A DNA stretch of 17,724 nt from an uncultured Gammaproteobacteria bacterium (GTDB lineage: Bacteria > Pseudomonadota > Gammaproteobacteria > GCA-2729495), in the NCBI GenBank assembly GCA_947258805.1, contig CAMYJV010000042.1, forward strand, positions 1-17,724. The letters run 5' to 3'. Position numbers and translations under genes: made by a program. Shown in pieces: positions 6,661-14,276 of this stretch (position 1 is the first letter of the stretch; every line of letters starts with the position of its first letter). The notes below the pieces were generated by a model. That model had not been told where the DNA came from. It worked only from the letters and a program-made list of their open reading frames with translations, and made no database searches.

Positions 6661-7304
6661 CCCGGCGCGCCTTGAAGAAAGGTTTCTACAGCCCGTCGCA
6701 GCACCGTAAGGCGCCCGTGAAAATAGTGGTCGACGCCCTCAAAGACCACGAGCTCGGGTCCCGGCGCCATGGAGTTCACCCAATCGACGACTGCATCGCA
6801 CGCGCAGACCTCGTCCGCATCTCCCTGCAGGATCAGCCACGGGCAATCCGGTTGTTTGCCGGCCATGAAATCCGTGATTGCGGACGCCGGCGGCGCAATG
6901 CTGACGAGACGGGCCGGCCGCGCCGTCAGCGCGGCGCGACAGGCAATCATGGCACCAAAAGAAAAACCGCCCAGCCATAATTCCGCGCCGGGATAGCGCT
7001 GACGCGCCCAGTCCACGACGGCCAGCGTGTCTTCGACTTCGCCATGCCCCTGCGCGTAATCACCGTCGCTGGCGCCCACGCCGCGAAAGTTGAAACGAAC
7101 GGCCGGTGCACCGAGGGCGTTGGAGGCCCGACAAAGCGTGTGCACGACCTTGTTCAGCATGGTGCCGTGGTGCTGCGGATGCGGGTGACAGAACACTCCC
7201 ACCGCGGACCCGGACGCCAGCTTCGGTTCCTCCAGCAAGACCTCCAGTCGCCCGGCGGGACCATCCAGGGTCAATGCGTCTCTGCGCGGTGCCGAAAGGC
7301 TCAT
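6657..7304 (-). CDS. Alpha/beta hydrolase, COG2945-type
   Basis: A 215-residue serine hydrolase-fold protein. Visible features: the N-terminal HPHPQHHGTMLNKVVHTL segment (40-57), characteristic of the COG2945 family, which contributes to the oxyanion region; FRGVGASDG (73-81); nucleophile elbow GGFSFGA with Ser115; an acid residue in GDADE (161-165, probably Asp164); and His193 in VDHYFHGR (191-198), completing a catalytic triad. No signal peptide, so cytoplasmic. The substrate is unknown; close relatives are annotated only as hydrolases or dienelactone-hydrolase-like proteins. It is divergent from the aminotransferase gene with 50 bases between starts and is coupled to the TerB-like gene through a 4-base overlap. 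Confidence 0.88.
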   Translation of the reverse strand: MSLSAPRRDALTLDGPAGRLEVLLEEPKLASGSAVGVFCHPHPQHHGTMLNKVVHTLCRASNALGAPAVRFNFRGVGASDGDYAQGHGEVEDTLAVVDWARQRYPGAELWLGGFSFGAMIACRAALTARPARLVSIAPPASAITDFMAGKQPDCPWLILQGDADEVCACDAVVDWVNSMAPGPELVVFEGVDHYFHGRLTVLRRAVETFLQGAPG

Positions 7305-7354
7305 CGTGGCAACTGTCTCGACGGAGGAACGCGGAGGTTAACATCTGCGCCAGC

Positions 7355-8578
7355 ATGACGATGCCCACGGAACTGGAAGCCCGCTTCGGCGTGACGAATT
7401 ACGCGCCGCTGCCGGTCGTGCTCACGCGCGGCGCCGGCTGCCAGGTCTGGGATACCGACGGGCGCGTTTACCTGGACTTCATGAGCGCATATTCGGCCGT
7501 CAGCCATGGCCACGCGCATCCCCGGCTGGTGGCCGCACTGCACGAGCAGGCGTCGCGGCTGGCCGTCATATCCCGCGCCTTCTTCAGCGACCGGCTCGGC
7601 GCCTTTCTGGCGCGAGCGTGTGAACTGACCGGCATGGATCGGGGCTTGCCCATGAACACGGGCGCCGAGGCAGTGGAAACGGCAATCAAGGCAGCGCGGC
7701 GATGGGGCTATACGTTAAAAGGCATTCCATCAGGGCAGGCTCAGATCATCGCCTGCGAGGGCAATTTTCATGGCCGCACCCTCGGCGCCCTGGGCTTGTC
7801 TTCGGAAGCCGCCTACCGCCGCGACTTCGGTCCTTTCCCACCGGGCTCGCAACTCGTGCCTTACGGCGACGCAGCCGCACTGGAAGCCGCGATCAGGCCA
7901 CAAACGGCCGCTTTCATCATCGAACCCATCCAGGGCGAGGGCGGCATTGTCGTGCCATCCCCCGGCTACCTGTCCGCCTGCGCCGAAATCTGCCGCCGGC
8001 ACCGGGTGCTGCTGATCTGCGACGAGATCCAGACGGGCCTGGGCCGGACGGGCAAATTGCTGGCCTGCGACCATGAGCAGGTGACGCCGGATTTACTGTT
8101 GCTCGGCAAAGCCCTGGGTGGCGGCCTGTACCCGGTGTCCCTGGTGCTGGGCCGCGACGAGATATGGCAGCTCTTCGAGCCCGGTTCCCACGGCAGCACC
8201 TTCGGCGGCAACCCGATTGCCGCGGCCGTGGGCCTGGAAGCGTTGAACGTGCTGCTGGAAGAAGGCCTGATCGACAATGCCGCCACACAGGGCCAGTACC
8301 TGCGACAGCGACTGCAGGAACTGCCGGCACAAGCGGTGCGCGAAGTGCGCGGCCGCGGGCTGCTGGTCGGCGTAGAACTGGAGCCCTGTGCCGGCGGCGC
8401 GCGGGCGGTTTGCGAAAGACTGCTGGAACGGGGCATCCTGACGCGCGAAACGCGCGCGAACGTGTTGCGATTGACGCCACCGCTGGTGATCGAGCGCGCG
8501 CAGATCGACACCGCCGTCGAACAGCTGAAACTCGTCCTCGCAGAGGCCGATGCGGAGCCACAGGAGAATAAAACATGA
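7355..8578 (+). CDS. rocD: Ornithine (or acetylornithine-like) aminotransferase, class III PLP enzyme
   Basis: A 407-residue class III aminotransferase. The sequence resembles ornithine-oxoacid transaminase, which makes glutamate semialdehyde (in equilibrium with pyrroline-5-carboxylate) from ornithine and 2-oxoglutarate. Motifs: YLDFMSAYSAVSHGHAHP (39-56), SRAFFSD (73-79), NTGAEAVETAIKAAR (101-115), GNFHGRT (136-142), IEPIQGEGG (189-197), CDEIQTGLGRTG (222-233) with Asp223 for the PLP ring nitrogen, and LGKALGGG with the Schiff-base Lys252. SAYSAV, SRAFF and NTGAEAVETA favour ornithine over acetylornithine aminotransferase. ATG 7355 (or 7361) fits the family N-terminus; GGAGG at 7333-7337 is 17 bases away, farther than normal, so the start is not fixed by a ribosome site. 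The open frame continues upstream over the divergent hydrolase gene and was not used. The stop overlaps the next start (ATGA). Confidence 0.88.
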   Translation: MTMPTELEARFGVTNYAPLPVVLTRGAGCQVWDTDGRVYLDFMSAYSAVSHGHAHPRLVAALHEQASRLAVISRAFFSDRLGAFLARACELTGMDRGLPMNTGAEAVETAIKAARRWGYTLKGIPSGQAQIIACEGNFHGRTLGALGLSSEAAYRRDFGPFPPGSQLVPYGDAAALEAAIRPQTAAFIIEPIQGEGGIVVPSPGYLSACAEICRRHRVLLICDEIQTGLGRTGKLLACDHEQVTPDLLLLGKALGGGLYPVSLVLGRDEIWQLFEPGSHGSTFGGNPIAAAVGLEALNVLLEEGLIDNAATQGQYLRQRLQELPAQAVREVRGRGLLVGVELEPCAGGARAVCERLLERGILTRETRANVLRLTPPLVIERAQIDTAVEQLKLVLAEADAEPQENKT

Positions 8579-9210
8579 AACTGATGTCCAAGACTTTCGC
8601 CGACAGTGAGGCGATTCCGGAACGCTGCGCCTTCGGCGTGCCCGACACGGCTGTCCATATGGGCTTCGGCTCGAACCACAGCCCTCAGCTGAGCTGGTCG
8701 GAACTGCCGGCGGGCACGCGTTCCCTGGTGCTCACCTGCATCGATCCGGACGTGCCGTCTTCCGGAACAAACGTGAACCAGGAAGGCCGCAGCGTGCCCG
8801 CCGACCTGCCGCGCGTGGACTTCACCCACTGGGTCATGGTGGATATCGCGGCAACCGTCCAGAGCCTGGAAGAGGGCGAGTGTTCCACCGGCGTTATTGC
8901 CGGCGGCAAGCGGGAACCACCGGGACCGGCAGGCGCTCGCCAGGGCCTCAACGATTACACCGGCTTCATGGCGAGCGATCCGGACATGCGTGGCGACTAC
9001 CTGGGCTATGACGGTCCGTGCCCGCCGTGGAACGACGAGCGGTTACATCACTATCGGTTCACCCTCTATGCCACCGATCTGGACGTCTGCCCGGTAGAGG
9101 GCAAATTCACGACGGCTGACGTGCTCGCCGCCATCGCCGGTCACGTCCTCGGGGAGGCATCGCTGACGGGCACCTACAGCCTCAACCCGTCGGTCCGCGC
9201 GAGGGCCTGA
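8575..9210 (+). CDS. YbhB/YbcL-type phosphatidylethanolamine-binding protein (PEBP, Raf kinase inhibitor-like)
   Basis: A 211-residue bacterial PEBP-family protein. Visible landmarks: a GSNHSPQLSW segment (32-41), CIDPDVP (55-61), FTHWVMVDI (83-91) and GYDGPCPP...HHYRFTLYA (144-166); in the family these line the anion-binding pocket. Bacterial members (YbhB, YbcL) have no settled function. The protein is somewhat longer than typical (about 160-185) because of an insertion with GTNVNQEGRSVPADLPR and the loop GLNDYTGFMASDPDMRGDY; similar longer forms exist. There is no signal peptide. The start ATG lies inside the aminotransferase stop (4-base overlap), with an AGGAG-containing segment just upstream (about 8562-8566) as ribosome site, so the pair is translationally coupled. 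Confidence 0.9.
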   Translation: MKLMSKTFADSEAIPERCAFGVPDTAVHMGFGSNHSPQLSWSELPAGTRSLVLTCIDPDVPSSGTNVNQEGRSVPADLPRVDFTHWVMVDIAATVQSLEEGECSTGVIAGGKREPPGPAGARQGLNDYTGFMASDPDMRGDYLGYDGPCPPWNDERLHHYRFTLYATDLDVCPVEGKFTTADVLAAIAGHVLGEASLTGTYSLNPSVRARA

Positions 9211-9258
9211 GGGATAGCCGCGGCCGCCACGGTAGCCCGCAGCGAAGCTCACGACGTT

Positions 9259-9459
9259 ATGGCCAGGAACAGCACGATAAAAATCGCCGCGGGTATTGCC
9301 GTGTCCTTCTTCGGCCTGGTTGGCCTGATCATCTACCTGGCAGCATCCAGGACCGTCACGCCCCAACTGGCATTGCTAATGCTGGTCGCGCTGGCCGGCT
9401 TGTATATCGGTTTCGGGATCCTGGGGCTGGTGCATCGCCTGATTCACAGGCTGGATTGA
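9259..9459 (+). CDS. Small two-helix membrane protein, unrecognised
   Basis: A 66-residue ORF with two predicted membrane segments (about residues 8-28 and 36-58) separated by a short SRTVTP loop, a basic N-terminus (MARNSTIK) and a basic/His C-terminus (HRLIHRLD). Composition is consistent with a real small inner-membrane protein. It lies 48 bases after the PEBP gene on the same strand and converges with htpG, 19 bases apart. No clear ribosome site precedes ATG 9259. I do not recognise the family. Confidence 0.6.
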   Translation: MARNSTIKIAAGIAVSFFGLVGLIIYLAASRTVTPQLALLMLVALAGLYIGFGILGLVHRLIHRLD

Positions 9460-9478
9460 CGCCGTCGGCCGGCGCAGA

Positions 9479-11383
9479 TCAAGCGCTCAAATCAAGCAAC
9501 AGGCGGTTCAGCCGTTGCACGAAAGCCCCCGGGTCGTCCAGCTGCCGCCCGTCGGCCAGCTGGGCCTGGTCAAACAGCACTTCCGCCAGGTCGCCAAAAC
9601 GCTGTTCGTCGCTTTCCGCAGCCAGCCGCGCAACGAGCGCATGCTCGGGATTGATCTCGAGTACGGGCTTGCTGTCCGGCAGGCTCTGGCCCGTGGCCGC
9701 CATGATCTTGCGCATCTGCTCGCCCATGTCGTACTCACCGAGGGCGAGACAGGCGGCCGATTCCGTCAGCCGGTCAGTCGCGCGCACTTCTGCCACGCGC
9801 TCACCGAAATGGGTCTTCACGCGCTCCAGCAGGGCCTGGTGGTCATCCGGCCCAGCGGCCGCGGCATCGTCTGCGGCCGGCTCTGCGTCAAACTCCAGCT
9901 TGCCGCGGCGCACGTCGCGCAGCGCCAGGTCGGCATACTCGCCCAGGTGTCCCATCAGCCACTCGTCGATGGGATCGCTCAGCAACAGCACCTCGATACC
10001 TTTCTTCCGGAACACCTCGAGATGCGGGCTCGACTTTGCAGCGGCGTAGCTGTCGGCGGTGATGTAGTAGATCTGGTCCTGATCGGGCTGCTTGCGGTCG
10101 AGATAATCTGCCAGCGACTGGTCGGCCGCTTCACCGTCACTGGCCGTGGTGGCAAATCGCAGCAGGCCGGCAATCTTGTCGCGATTGTCCGGATCTTCCG
10201 CCGGGCCTTCCTTCAGGACCCGGCCGAAGCCGGCCCAGAACCGCTGGTACTTCTCCGGATCGTCTTTCGCCAACTTCGTCAGCATGTCCAGCGCCCGCTT
10301 CGTCAGCGCGCTGCGCATCGCGTCAACATTGGCGTCCTGCTGCAACAGTTCGCGCGACACGTTCAATGACAGGTCACTGGAATCGACAACGCCACGGATG
10401 AAACGCAGGTACAACGGCAGGAACTGGTCTGCGTCGTCCATGATGAACACCCGCTGGACGTACAGCTTGAGGCCACGCGGTGCGTCGCGACTCCACAAGT
10501 CGAAAGGCGGGCGTCCCGGCAGGTACAAAAGGCTCGTGTACTCGCGCTTGCCCTCGACCTTGTTGTGACTCCAGACCAGCGGGTCTTCGAAATCGTGGGC
10601 AATGTGCTTGTAGAACTCGCGGTACTCGTCGTCCTCGATTTCGCTGCGCGGGCGCGTCCACAGGGCGCGGGCCGTGTTGACCGCTTCTTCCGCGGGGCTG
10701 TTGTCATCACCATCTGCCGGCGCTGCCGGCTTCATCAGCACAGGGAAGGCAATGTGATCGGAGTACTTCCGGATCAGTGTGCGCAGACGCAGGTCTTCGG
10801 CAAACTCTTTCGCATCGTCACGCAGGTGCAGCACCACGGTGGTGCCGCGTTCAGGCCGCTCGGCGTCGGCCACCGTAAACTCGCCCTCACCGTCCGAGAC
10901 CCAGTGCGCGCCCTGCTCGGGCGGCAGGCCGGCGCGACGCGTGTAGACCTCGACCCGGTGGGCAACAATGAACGCTGAGTAAAAGCCGACGCCAAACTGG
11001 CCAATCAGCCGGGCGTCCTTCTTCTGGTCACCGCTGAGACTGGAAAGAAACTCGGCGGTTCCCGAACGCGCAATAGTGCCGAGCTGCTGCACCGCTTCAT
11101 CGCGCGACAGGCCGATGCCATTGTCGCTGATGCTGACGGTACCGGCGTCCGGGTCGCAGGCAATACGGATCGCGAGTTCCGTATCGCTTTCCAGCAGGCC
11201 CGGGTTGGCAATGGCCTCAAAGCGCAGCTTGTCGGCTGCGTCGGAGGCATTGGAGATCAGCTCGCGGAGAAAGATCTCACGATTGCTGTACAGGGAATGA
11301 ATCATCAGGTGGAGGAGCTGGGTCACCTCCGCCTGGAAGCCGCGGGTCTCGGTGCCCCCCGCCTGGGCTGTTTCGGCGCTCAT
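9479..11383 (-). CDS. htpG: HtpG, bacterial Hsp90 chaperone
   Basis: A 634-residue Hsp90-family ATP-dependent chaperone, full length for HtpG (E. coli 624). The N-terminal GHKL ATPase domain shows [17 protein letters not shown] (catalytic Glu and Mg-binding Asn), [15 protein letters not shown] and [12 protein letters not shown] (nucleotide lid). The middle domain follows with [20 protein letters not shown] and [14 protein letters not shown] (client and gamma-phosphate-sensing Arg region), and the C-terminal dimerisation domain ends in NRLLLDLSA. The ATG at 11383 gives the expected N-terminus (ETRGFQAEV close to the start). HtpG folds and protects cytosolic clients and is normally under heat-shock control; a sigma-32-like promoter is visible directly upstream. 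There is no Shine-Dalgarno match in the 7 bases between that -10 box and the ATG. Confidence 0.97.
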   Translation of the reverse strand: MSAETAQAGGTETRGFQAEVTQLLHLMIHSLYSNREIFLRELISNASDAADKLRFEAIANPGLLESDTELAIRIACDPDAGTVSISDNGIGLSRDEAVQQLGTIARSGTAEFLSSLSGDQKKDARLIGQFGVGFYSAFIVAHRVEVYTRRAGLPPEQGAHWVSDGEGEFTVADAERPERGTTVVLHLRDDAKEFAEDLRLRTLIRKYSDHIAFPVLMKPAAPADGDDNSPAEEAVNTARALWTRPRSEIEDDEYREFYKHIAHDFEDPLVWSHNKVEGKREYTSLLYLPGRPPFDLWSRDAPRGLKLYVQRVFIMDDADQFLPLYLRFIRGVVDSSDLSLNVSRELLQQDANVDAMRSALTKRALDMLTKLAKDDPEKYQRFWAGFGRVLKEGPAEDPDNRDKIAGLLRFATTASDGEAADQSLADYLDRKQPDQDQIYYITADSYAAAKSSPHLEVFRKKGIEVLLLSDPIDEWLMGHLGEYADLALRDVRRGKLEFDAEPAADDAAAAGPDDHQALLERVKTHFGERVAEVRATDRLTESAACLALGEYDMGEQMRKIMAATGQSLPDSKPVLEINPEHALVARLAAESDEQRFGDLAEVLFDQAQLADGRQLDDPGAFVQRLNRLLLDLSA

Positions 11384-11390
11384 CCCGCGG

Positions 11391-11419
11391 ATCTGGGGAC
11401 GGGCTGGTGGCCTTTCAAG
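11391..11419 (-). promoter_or_regulatory. Putative sigma-32 (RpoH) heat-shock promoter of htpG
   Basis: On the minus strand CTTGAAA (11413-11419) is a full -35 match and CCCCAGAT (11391-11398) differs from the CCCCATNT -10 consensus at one position; the spacer is 14 bases, in the normal range. Only 7 bases separate the -10 box from the htpG ATG, so transcription from here would give a 0-3-base leader. Confidence 0.45.
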
Positions 11420-11428
11420 CCGGCGGGT

Positions 11429-11608
11429 TCAGATTCCGACGTTTGGCCCCAGGGCCAGGACGGCCGCGACGAGCAGCGGCAGGACGAGGCGGGCTGCCAG
11501 GCCTGGCCGCCGGGCCGGGCCACGGCTCCATAACAGCCTCAACGCGTAGGCCGCGCTGTCCAGATCATCCAGCCAGCGGGCGATGGATTCGGGCTGGAAA
11601 CGGCTCAT
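11429..11608 (-). CDS. Small single-pass membrane protein candidate, unrecognised
   Basis: A 59-residue ORF. The N-terminal part (MSRFQPESIARWLDDLDSAA) looks like a soluble amphipathic helix, followed by a basic stretch (WSRGPARRPG) and one hydrophobic C-terminal segment (about 40-55) ending in NVGI. Codon third positions are GC-rich like neighbouring genes. Its ATG overlaps the TGA of the preceding 61-residue ORF (ATGA), which supports both as real. A longer open frame exists upstream, but this start gives the better protein. It ends 45 bases before htpG; the heat-shock promoter of htpG sits between. I recognise no family. Confidence 0.45.
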   Translation of the reverse strand: MSRFQPESIARWLDDLDSAAYALRLLWSRGPARRPGLAARLVLPLLVAAVLALGPNVGI

Positions 11609-11790
11609 CGTGACCGGCGGGAGCCGACAACGAAGAGTGTCGGGCGCGGCGCTTTGTCGCGCGCTTCCGGTGCAGCGTCGCTGCCGATATGCCGGCCACG
11701 TACGCCGGCAATGGCTCGCTCCACCCACTTACGCCGGTTCAGAGTCGCTTCGTTAGTAATCAGAGTTTCGCTATGTTTGATTTCAGACAC
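11605..11790 (-). CDS. Small basic hypothetical protein
   Basis: A 61-residue ORF starting with GTG (11788-11790) and overlapping the next small ORF by 4 bases. The product starts MSEIKHSETLITNEA, contains a basic helix-like stretch (NRRKWVERAIAGVRGRH) and ends in basic residues. The first 15 codons have many A/T third positions unlike the surrounding GC-rich genes, so the true start could be further in or the ORF may not be coding. A GGA about 10 bases upstream is the only ribosome-site candidate. No family recognised. Confidence 0.35.
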   Translation of the reverse strand: MSEIKHSETLITNEATLNRRKWVERAIAGVRGRHIGSDAAPEARDKAPRPTLFVVGSRRSR

Positions 11791-11841
11791 AGTCTTTTTT
11801 CCGGAGCCGCAAAAACGAAAATCGCGAACAGCGGCCTGGTA

Positions 11842-12129
11842 TCAGTCCTCGGGTTTCCAGTCGCGACGCACTTTGTCCGACCAGTTCCGGTAGCCCTTCC
11901 AGGTGTAGATACCGGGATCCAGCGGAATGCGGGTGTTACCCGGAGCCTGCACCCGGGTCAGCCAGCGATGATAGGTATCCCAGCTGTTACCGCTCTTGCG
12001 TTTTTCCTGGCTAACCGGCTCGCGCGGATGCCGATCGCGGGGTGAATTCCCTGAGCTCTTGTTGTCGTCGGCGCTGTCGCCGCCGTTCCCATTTCCCGGT
12101 TGTGGCCGGGCGAATTTTGACTCGGTCAT
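11842..12129 (-). CDS. Small hydrophilic hypothetical protein with a Trp/Tyr-rich C-terminal segment
   Basis: A 95-residue ORF. The first half is disordered-looking (Gly, Asn, Ser, Asp, Pro rich); the second half, from SWDTYHRWLTR to WKGYRNWSDKVRRDWKPED, is rich in Trp, Tyr and charged residues and looks folded or ligand-binding. There is no membrane segment or signal peptide. A strong GGGGAG ribosome site lies 6 bases before the ATG. It is 109 bases downstream of ppnN and 51 bases upstream of the next small ORF on the same strand. I do not recognise the family. Confidence 0.65.
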   Translation of the reverse strand: MTESKFARPQPGNGNGGDSADDNKSSGNSPRDRHPREPVSQEKRKSGNSWDTYHRWLTRVQAPGNTRIPLDPGIYTWKGYRNWSDKVRRDWKPED

Positions 12130-12135
12130 GTGCTG

Positions 12136-12141
12136 CTCCCC
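12136..12141 (-). promoter_or_regulatory. Ribosome binding site of the 95-residue ORF
   Basis: GGGGAG on the minus strand, 6 bases before the ATG at 12129. It is one of the best ribosome sites in the window and the main support for an otherwise unrecognised gene. Confidence 0.65.
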
Positions 12142-12238
12142 GCAATGCGGAAGGTAGGCGAAGCATAGGAATCATTGCCTCCCGACCACGAGGAACTGGA
12201 TCACAGGGGTTGCCATTTAACCTGCCGGTTATGCGAAC

Positions 12239-13603
12239 TCAAGCAACTACGCGATAACACGGCTGGTAGTTTGCCGCGGCCAGACGCATCCTTCCCTGGG
12301 CGACGAAAGCTGCGAGCAGTTCATCCAGGTGCTTCACGATCTCCTTCTCGCCACGCAACTCGAAGGGGCCGTGCGCCTCGATGGCACGGATGCCGTGCTC
12401 CTTGACGTTGCCGGCAACCAGCCCGGAAAATGCGCGCCGGAGATTCACGGCCAGGTCGTGAACATCCTGTTGGCGATGCAGTTGCAGCGCCCCCATGTTT
12501 TCATGCGTCGCATCAAACGGTGCCTGCAGATCGCGGTCGAGTTGCAGCCGCCAGTTAAAGTAGTACGCGTCCTGGTGCTGATAACGAAATTTGCGAACCT
12601 CTTCTACTGCCGTGCTGACGATATTCGCCACCCCGGCGGAATCTGCGAGCTCGATGCGGTACAGGCGCCGGGCATCGTCGCCCAGCGTTGCGCCGACAAA
12701 TCGGTCGATGGTCTTGAAGTAGTCAGCGCTGGCCGCAGGGCCCGTGAGCACTAACGGCACCGGATTCTGGCGATTGTCCGGCTTCATCATAATGCCCAGC
12801 AGGAACAGCAGCTCTTCGGCGGTACCTACCCCGCCGGGAAATATCACGATGGCGTGGGCGAGACGGACAAAGGCCTCCAGGCGCTTTTCCATGTCGGGCA
12901 TGATTACCAGTTCGTTCACGATCGGGTTCGGCGATTCCGCCGCGATGATGCCGGGCTCGGTGACCCCGACGTAGCGCCCGTCGCGAATGCGCTGCTTGGC
13001 GTGGGCAATGGTGGCACCCTTCATGGGGCCTTTCATGGCCCCGGAACCGCAACCCGTGCAGACATCCAGGCCGCGCAAGCCGAGCTGATAGCCCACCTCT
13101 TTGGTGTAGTCGTATTCCTGGCGCCCGATCGCGTGCCCGCCCCAGCACACCACCAGTTTCGGATCGCGGCCCAGCCGCAGCGCGCCGGCGTTGCGCAGTA
13201 TGTGAAACACCGCATTGGTCGTGCCGTCGATACTGTCCAGATCGAAGTGACCGGTCACCTCGGTATCGATGTAGACCACGTCACGCAACACGGCAAACAG
13301 CTGTTCGCGGATGCCACGAATCATCTTGCCGTCGACAAAGGCATCGGCCGGCGGATTGTTCAGGGCCAGCTTTACGCCACGATCCTGCTGCAGGATGCTG
13401 ATGTCGAAGTCGGCGTGCTGCGCCATGATCTCGCGGGTATCGTCCGTGCGGCTGCCGACGTTGAGCACCGCCAGCGCGCAGCGCCGCAGGATTTCATGCT
13501 GGCCGCCCTGGCCTAGTCGCCGCAGGCGGTCTACCTCCTGCTGCGACAGGACCTCGAGACTTCCCTCCGGGGTCACCTCCACTAGCTGTGAATTTGCGTC
13601 CAT
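12239..13603 (-). CDS. ppnN: PpnN, pyrimidine/purine nucleotide 5'-monophosphate nucleosidase (LOG family)
   Basis: A 454-residue protein, the same length as E. coli PpnN (YgdH). It hydrolyses nucleoside monophosphates to base and ribose 5-phosphate; in E. coli it is stimulated by (p)ppGpp and tunes growth against persistence. The central LOG/Rossmann core shows CWGGHAIGRQEYDYTKEVG (153-171), CTGCGSGAMKGPMKGA (182-197) and the family signature PGGVGTAEE (256-264), with an upstream EKRLEAF segment carrying the catalytic-site Arg. N- and C-terminal extensions typical of PpnN, not of short LOG proteins, are both present. A GGAG precedes the ATG at 13603. It lies 52 bases after the YkuD gene on the same strand. 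Confidence 0.95.
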   Translation of the reverse strand: MDANSQLVEVTPEGSLEVLSQQEVDRLRRLGQGGQHEILRRCALAVLNVGSRTDDTREIMAQHADFDISILQQDRGVKLALNNPPADAFVDGKMIRGIREQLFAVLRDVVYIDTEVTGHFDLDSIDGTTNAVFHILRNAGALRLGRDPKLVVCWGGHAIGRQEYDYTKEVGYQLGLRGLDVCTGCGSGAMKGPMKGATIAHAKQRIRDGRYVGVTEPGIIAAESPNPIVNELVIMPDMEKRLEAFVRLAHAIVIFPGGVGTAEELLFLLGIMMKPDNRQNPVPLVLTGPAASADYFKTIDRFVGATLGDDARRLYRIELADSAGVANIVSTAVEEVRKFRYQHQDAYYFNWRLQLDRDLQAPFDATHENMGALQLHRQQDVHDLAVNLRRAFSGLVAGNVKEHGIRAIEAHGPFELRGEKEIVKHLDELLAAFVAQGRMRLAAANYQPCYRVVA

Positions 13604-13655
13604 TGAGACTCCGCGTGGCGCGACCGGCGCTGGGCCCGCCGCCGCTGCGTGACAG

Positions 13656-14183
13656 TCAGGGCAGAATCGTGATTGGCGTGTTCACGGACGTCATTAGCCA
13701 GATATCCACCATGTCGGAGTTCGACACAGCAATGCAGCCGTCGGTCCAGTCTGTGCGCCGGTAAAATTCCGCGTTGTGCTTGGGCCGGTTTGGCTGACCG
13801 TGAATCATGATCATGCCGCCGGGGGACACACCGCGTCGCGACGCGGTGCGCTCATCTTTGACGTTGGGGTAGGACACGCGGATCGACAGAAAAAAGTCGC
13901 TGTTCGGATTGCGCTCGGCGAGCAGGTAAGTGCCCTCGGGCGTTCGAAAGTCGCCCTCTTCGCGCTTGTGGCCACTGGGCACCAGCCCGAGTGCAATACG
14001 GGCAGATTTCATGACCTCGTCACCGCGCATCAGCAGCAGGCGACGCTCGGATTTCTTGATGACAATCTTATCTGCGATGGGAAAATCGGCGCCATGCGCG
14101 CTCGCCGCCAACAACCACAGCAGCGAGACGGAGCAAGACCACCTGGTCAGCCTGCGACTTCCTTGTAGCAGTAGCCCAAACAC
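13656..14183 (-). CDS. L,D-transpeptidase-like YkuD domain protein, exported
   Basis: A 175-residue protein with a signal peptide (RRLTRWSCSVSLLWLLAASAHGA, cleavage near residue 31) and a single YkuD domain. The catalytic motif is visible: His128 in MIMIHGQ and Cys150 in TDGCIAVSN (147-155). YkuD enzymes form 3-3 cross-links or attach lipoprotein to peptidoglycan using a Cys nucleophile; short YafK/ErfK-like relatives may instead cleave. The substrate cannot be told from sequence. The start is uncertain: GTG 14181-14183 is the first usable codon, without a strong ribosome site, while an AAGGAAG at about 14159-14165 precedes an in-frame CTG that would still leave a complete signal peptide. It lies 93 bases after mltD and 52 before ppnN on the same strand. 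Confidence 0.88.
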   Translation of the reverse strand: MFGLLLQGSRRLTRWSCSVSLLWLLAASAHGADFPIADKIVIKKSERRLLLMRGDEVMKSARIALGLVPSGHKREEGDFRTPEGTYLLAERNPNSDFFLSIRVSYPNVKDERTASRRGVSPGGMIMIHGQPNRPKHNAEFYRRTDWTDGCIAVSNSDMVDIWLMTSVNTPITILP

Positions 14184-14276
14184 CGCGAGGTTCCGCGACC
14201 TGATCTCACGATCTCCGATTGATAAGCGCGGCTAGTAGAGCCCAAGGCCGGCGCGATATCAAGGGATCGGCGCCCA
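14184..14276 (-). other. mltD-ykuD intergenic spacer
   Basis: The 93 bases between the mltD stop and the YkuD gene contain no ORF, no hairpin followed by a T-run and no convincing promoter. Read-through from mltD into the YkuD gene is possible. Confidence 0.3.

Noticed and set aside
7106..7354. Upstream extension of the aminotransferase to 7106
   Set aside because: It runs through the divergent hydrolase gene and adds a non-homologous basic/proline-rich leader; the family N-terminus begins near 7355.
7917..8829. Minus-strand frames of 243 and 287 codons across the rocD/PEBP junction
   Set aside because: They are antisense to two proteins with clear family motifs and have Arg/Pro/Ser-rich low-complexity products.
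13604..13655. Possible terminator between the YkuD gene and ppnN
   Set aside because: GC-rich without a stable stem plus T-run; co-transcription is as likely.
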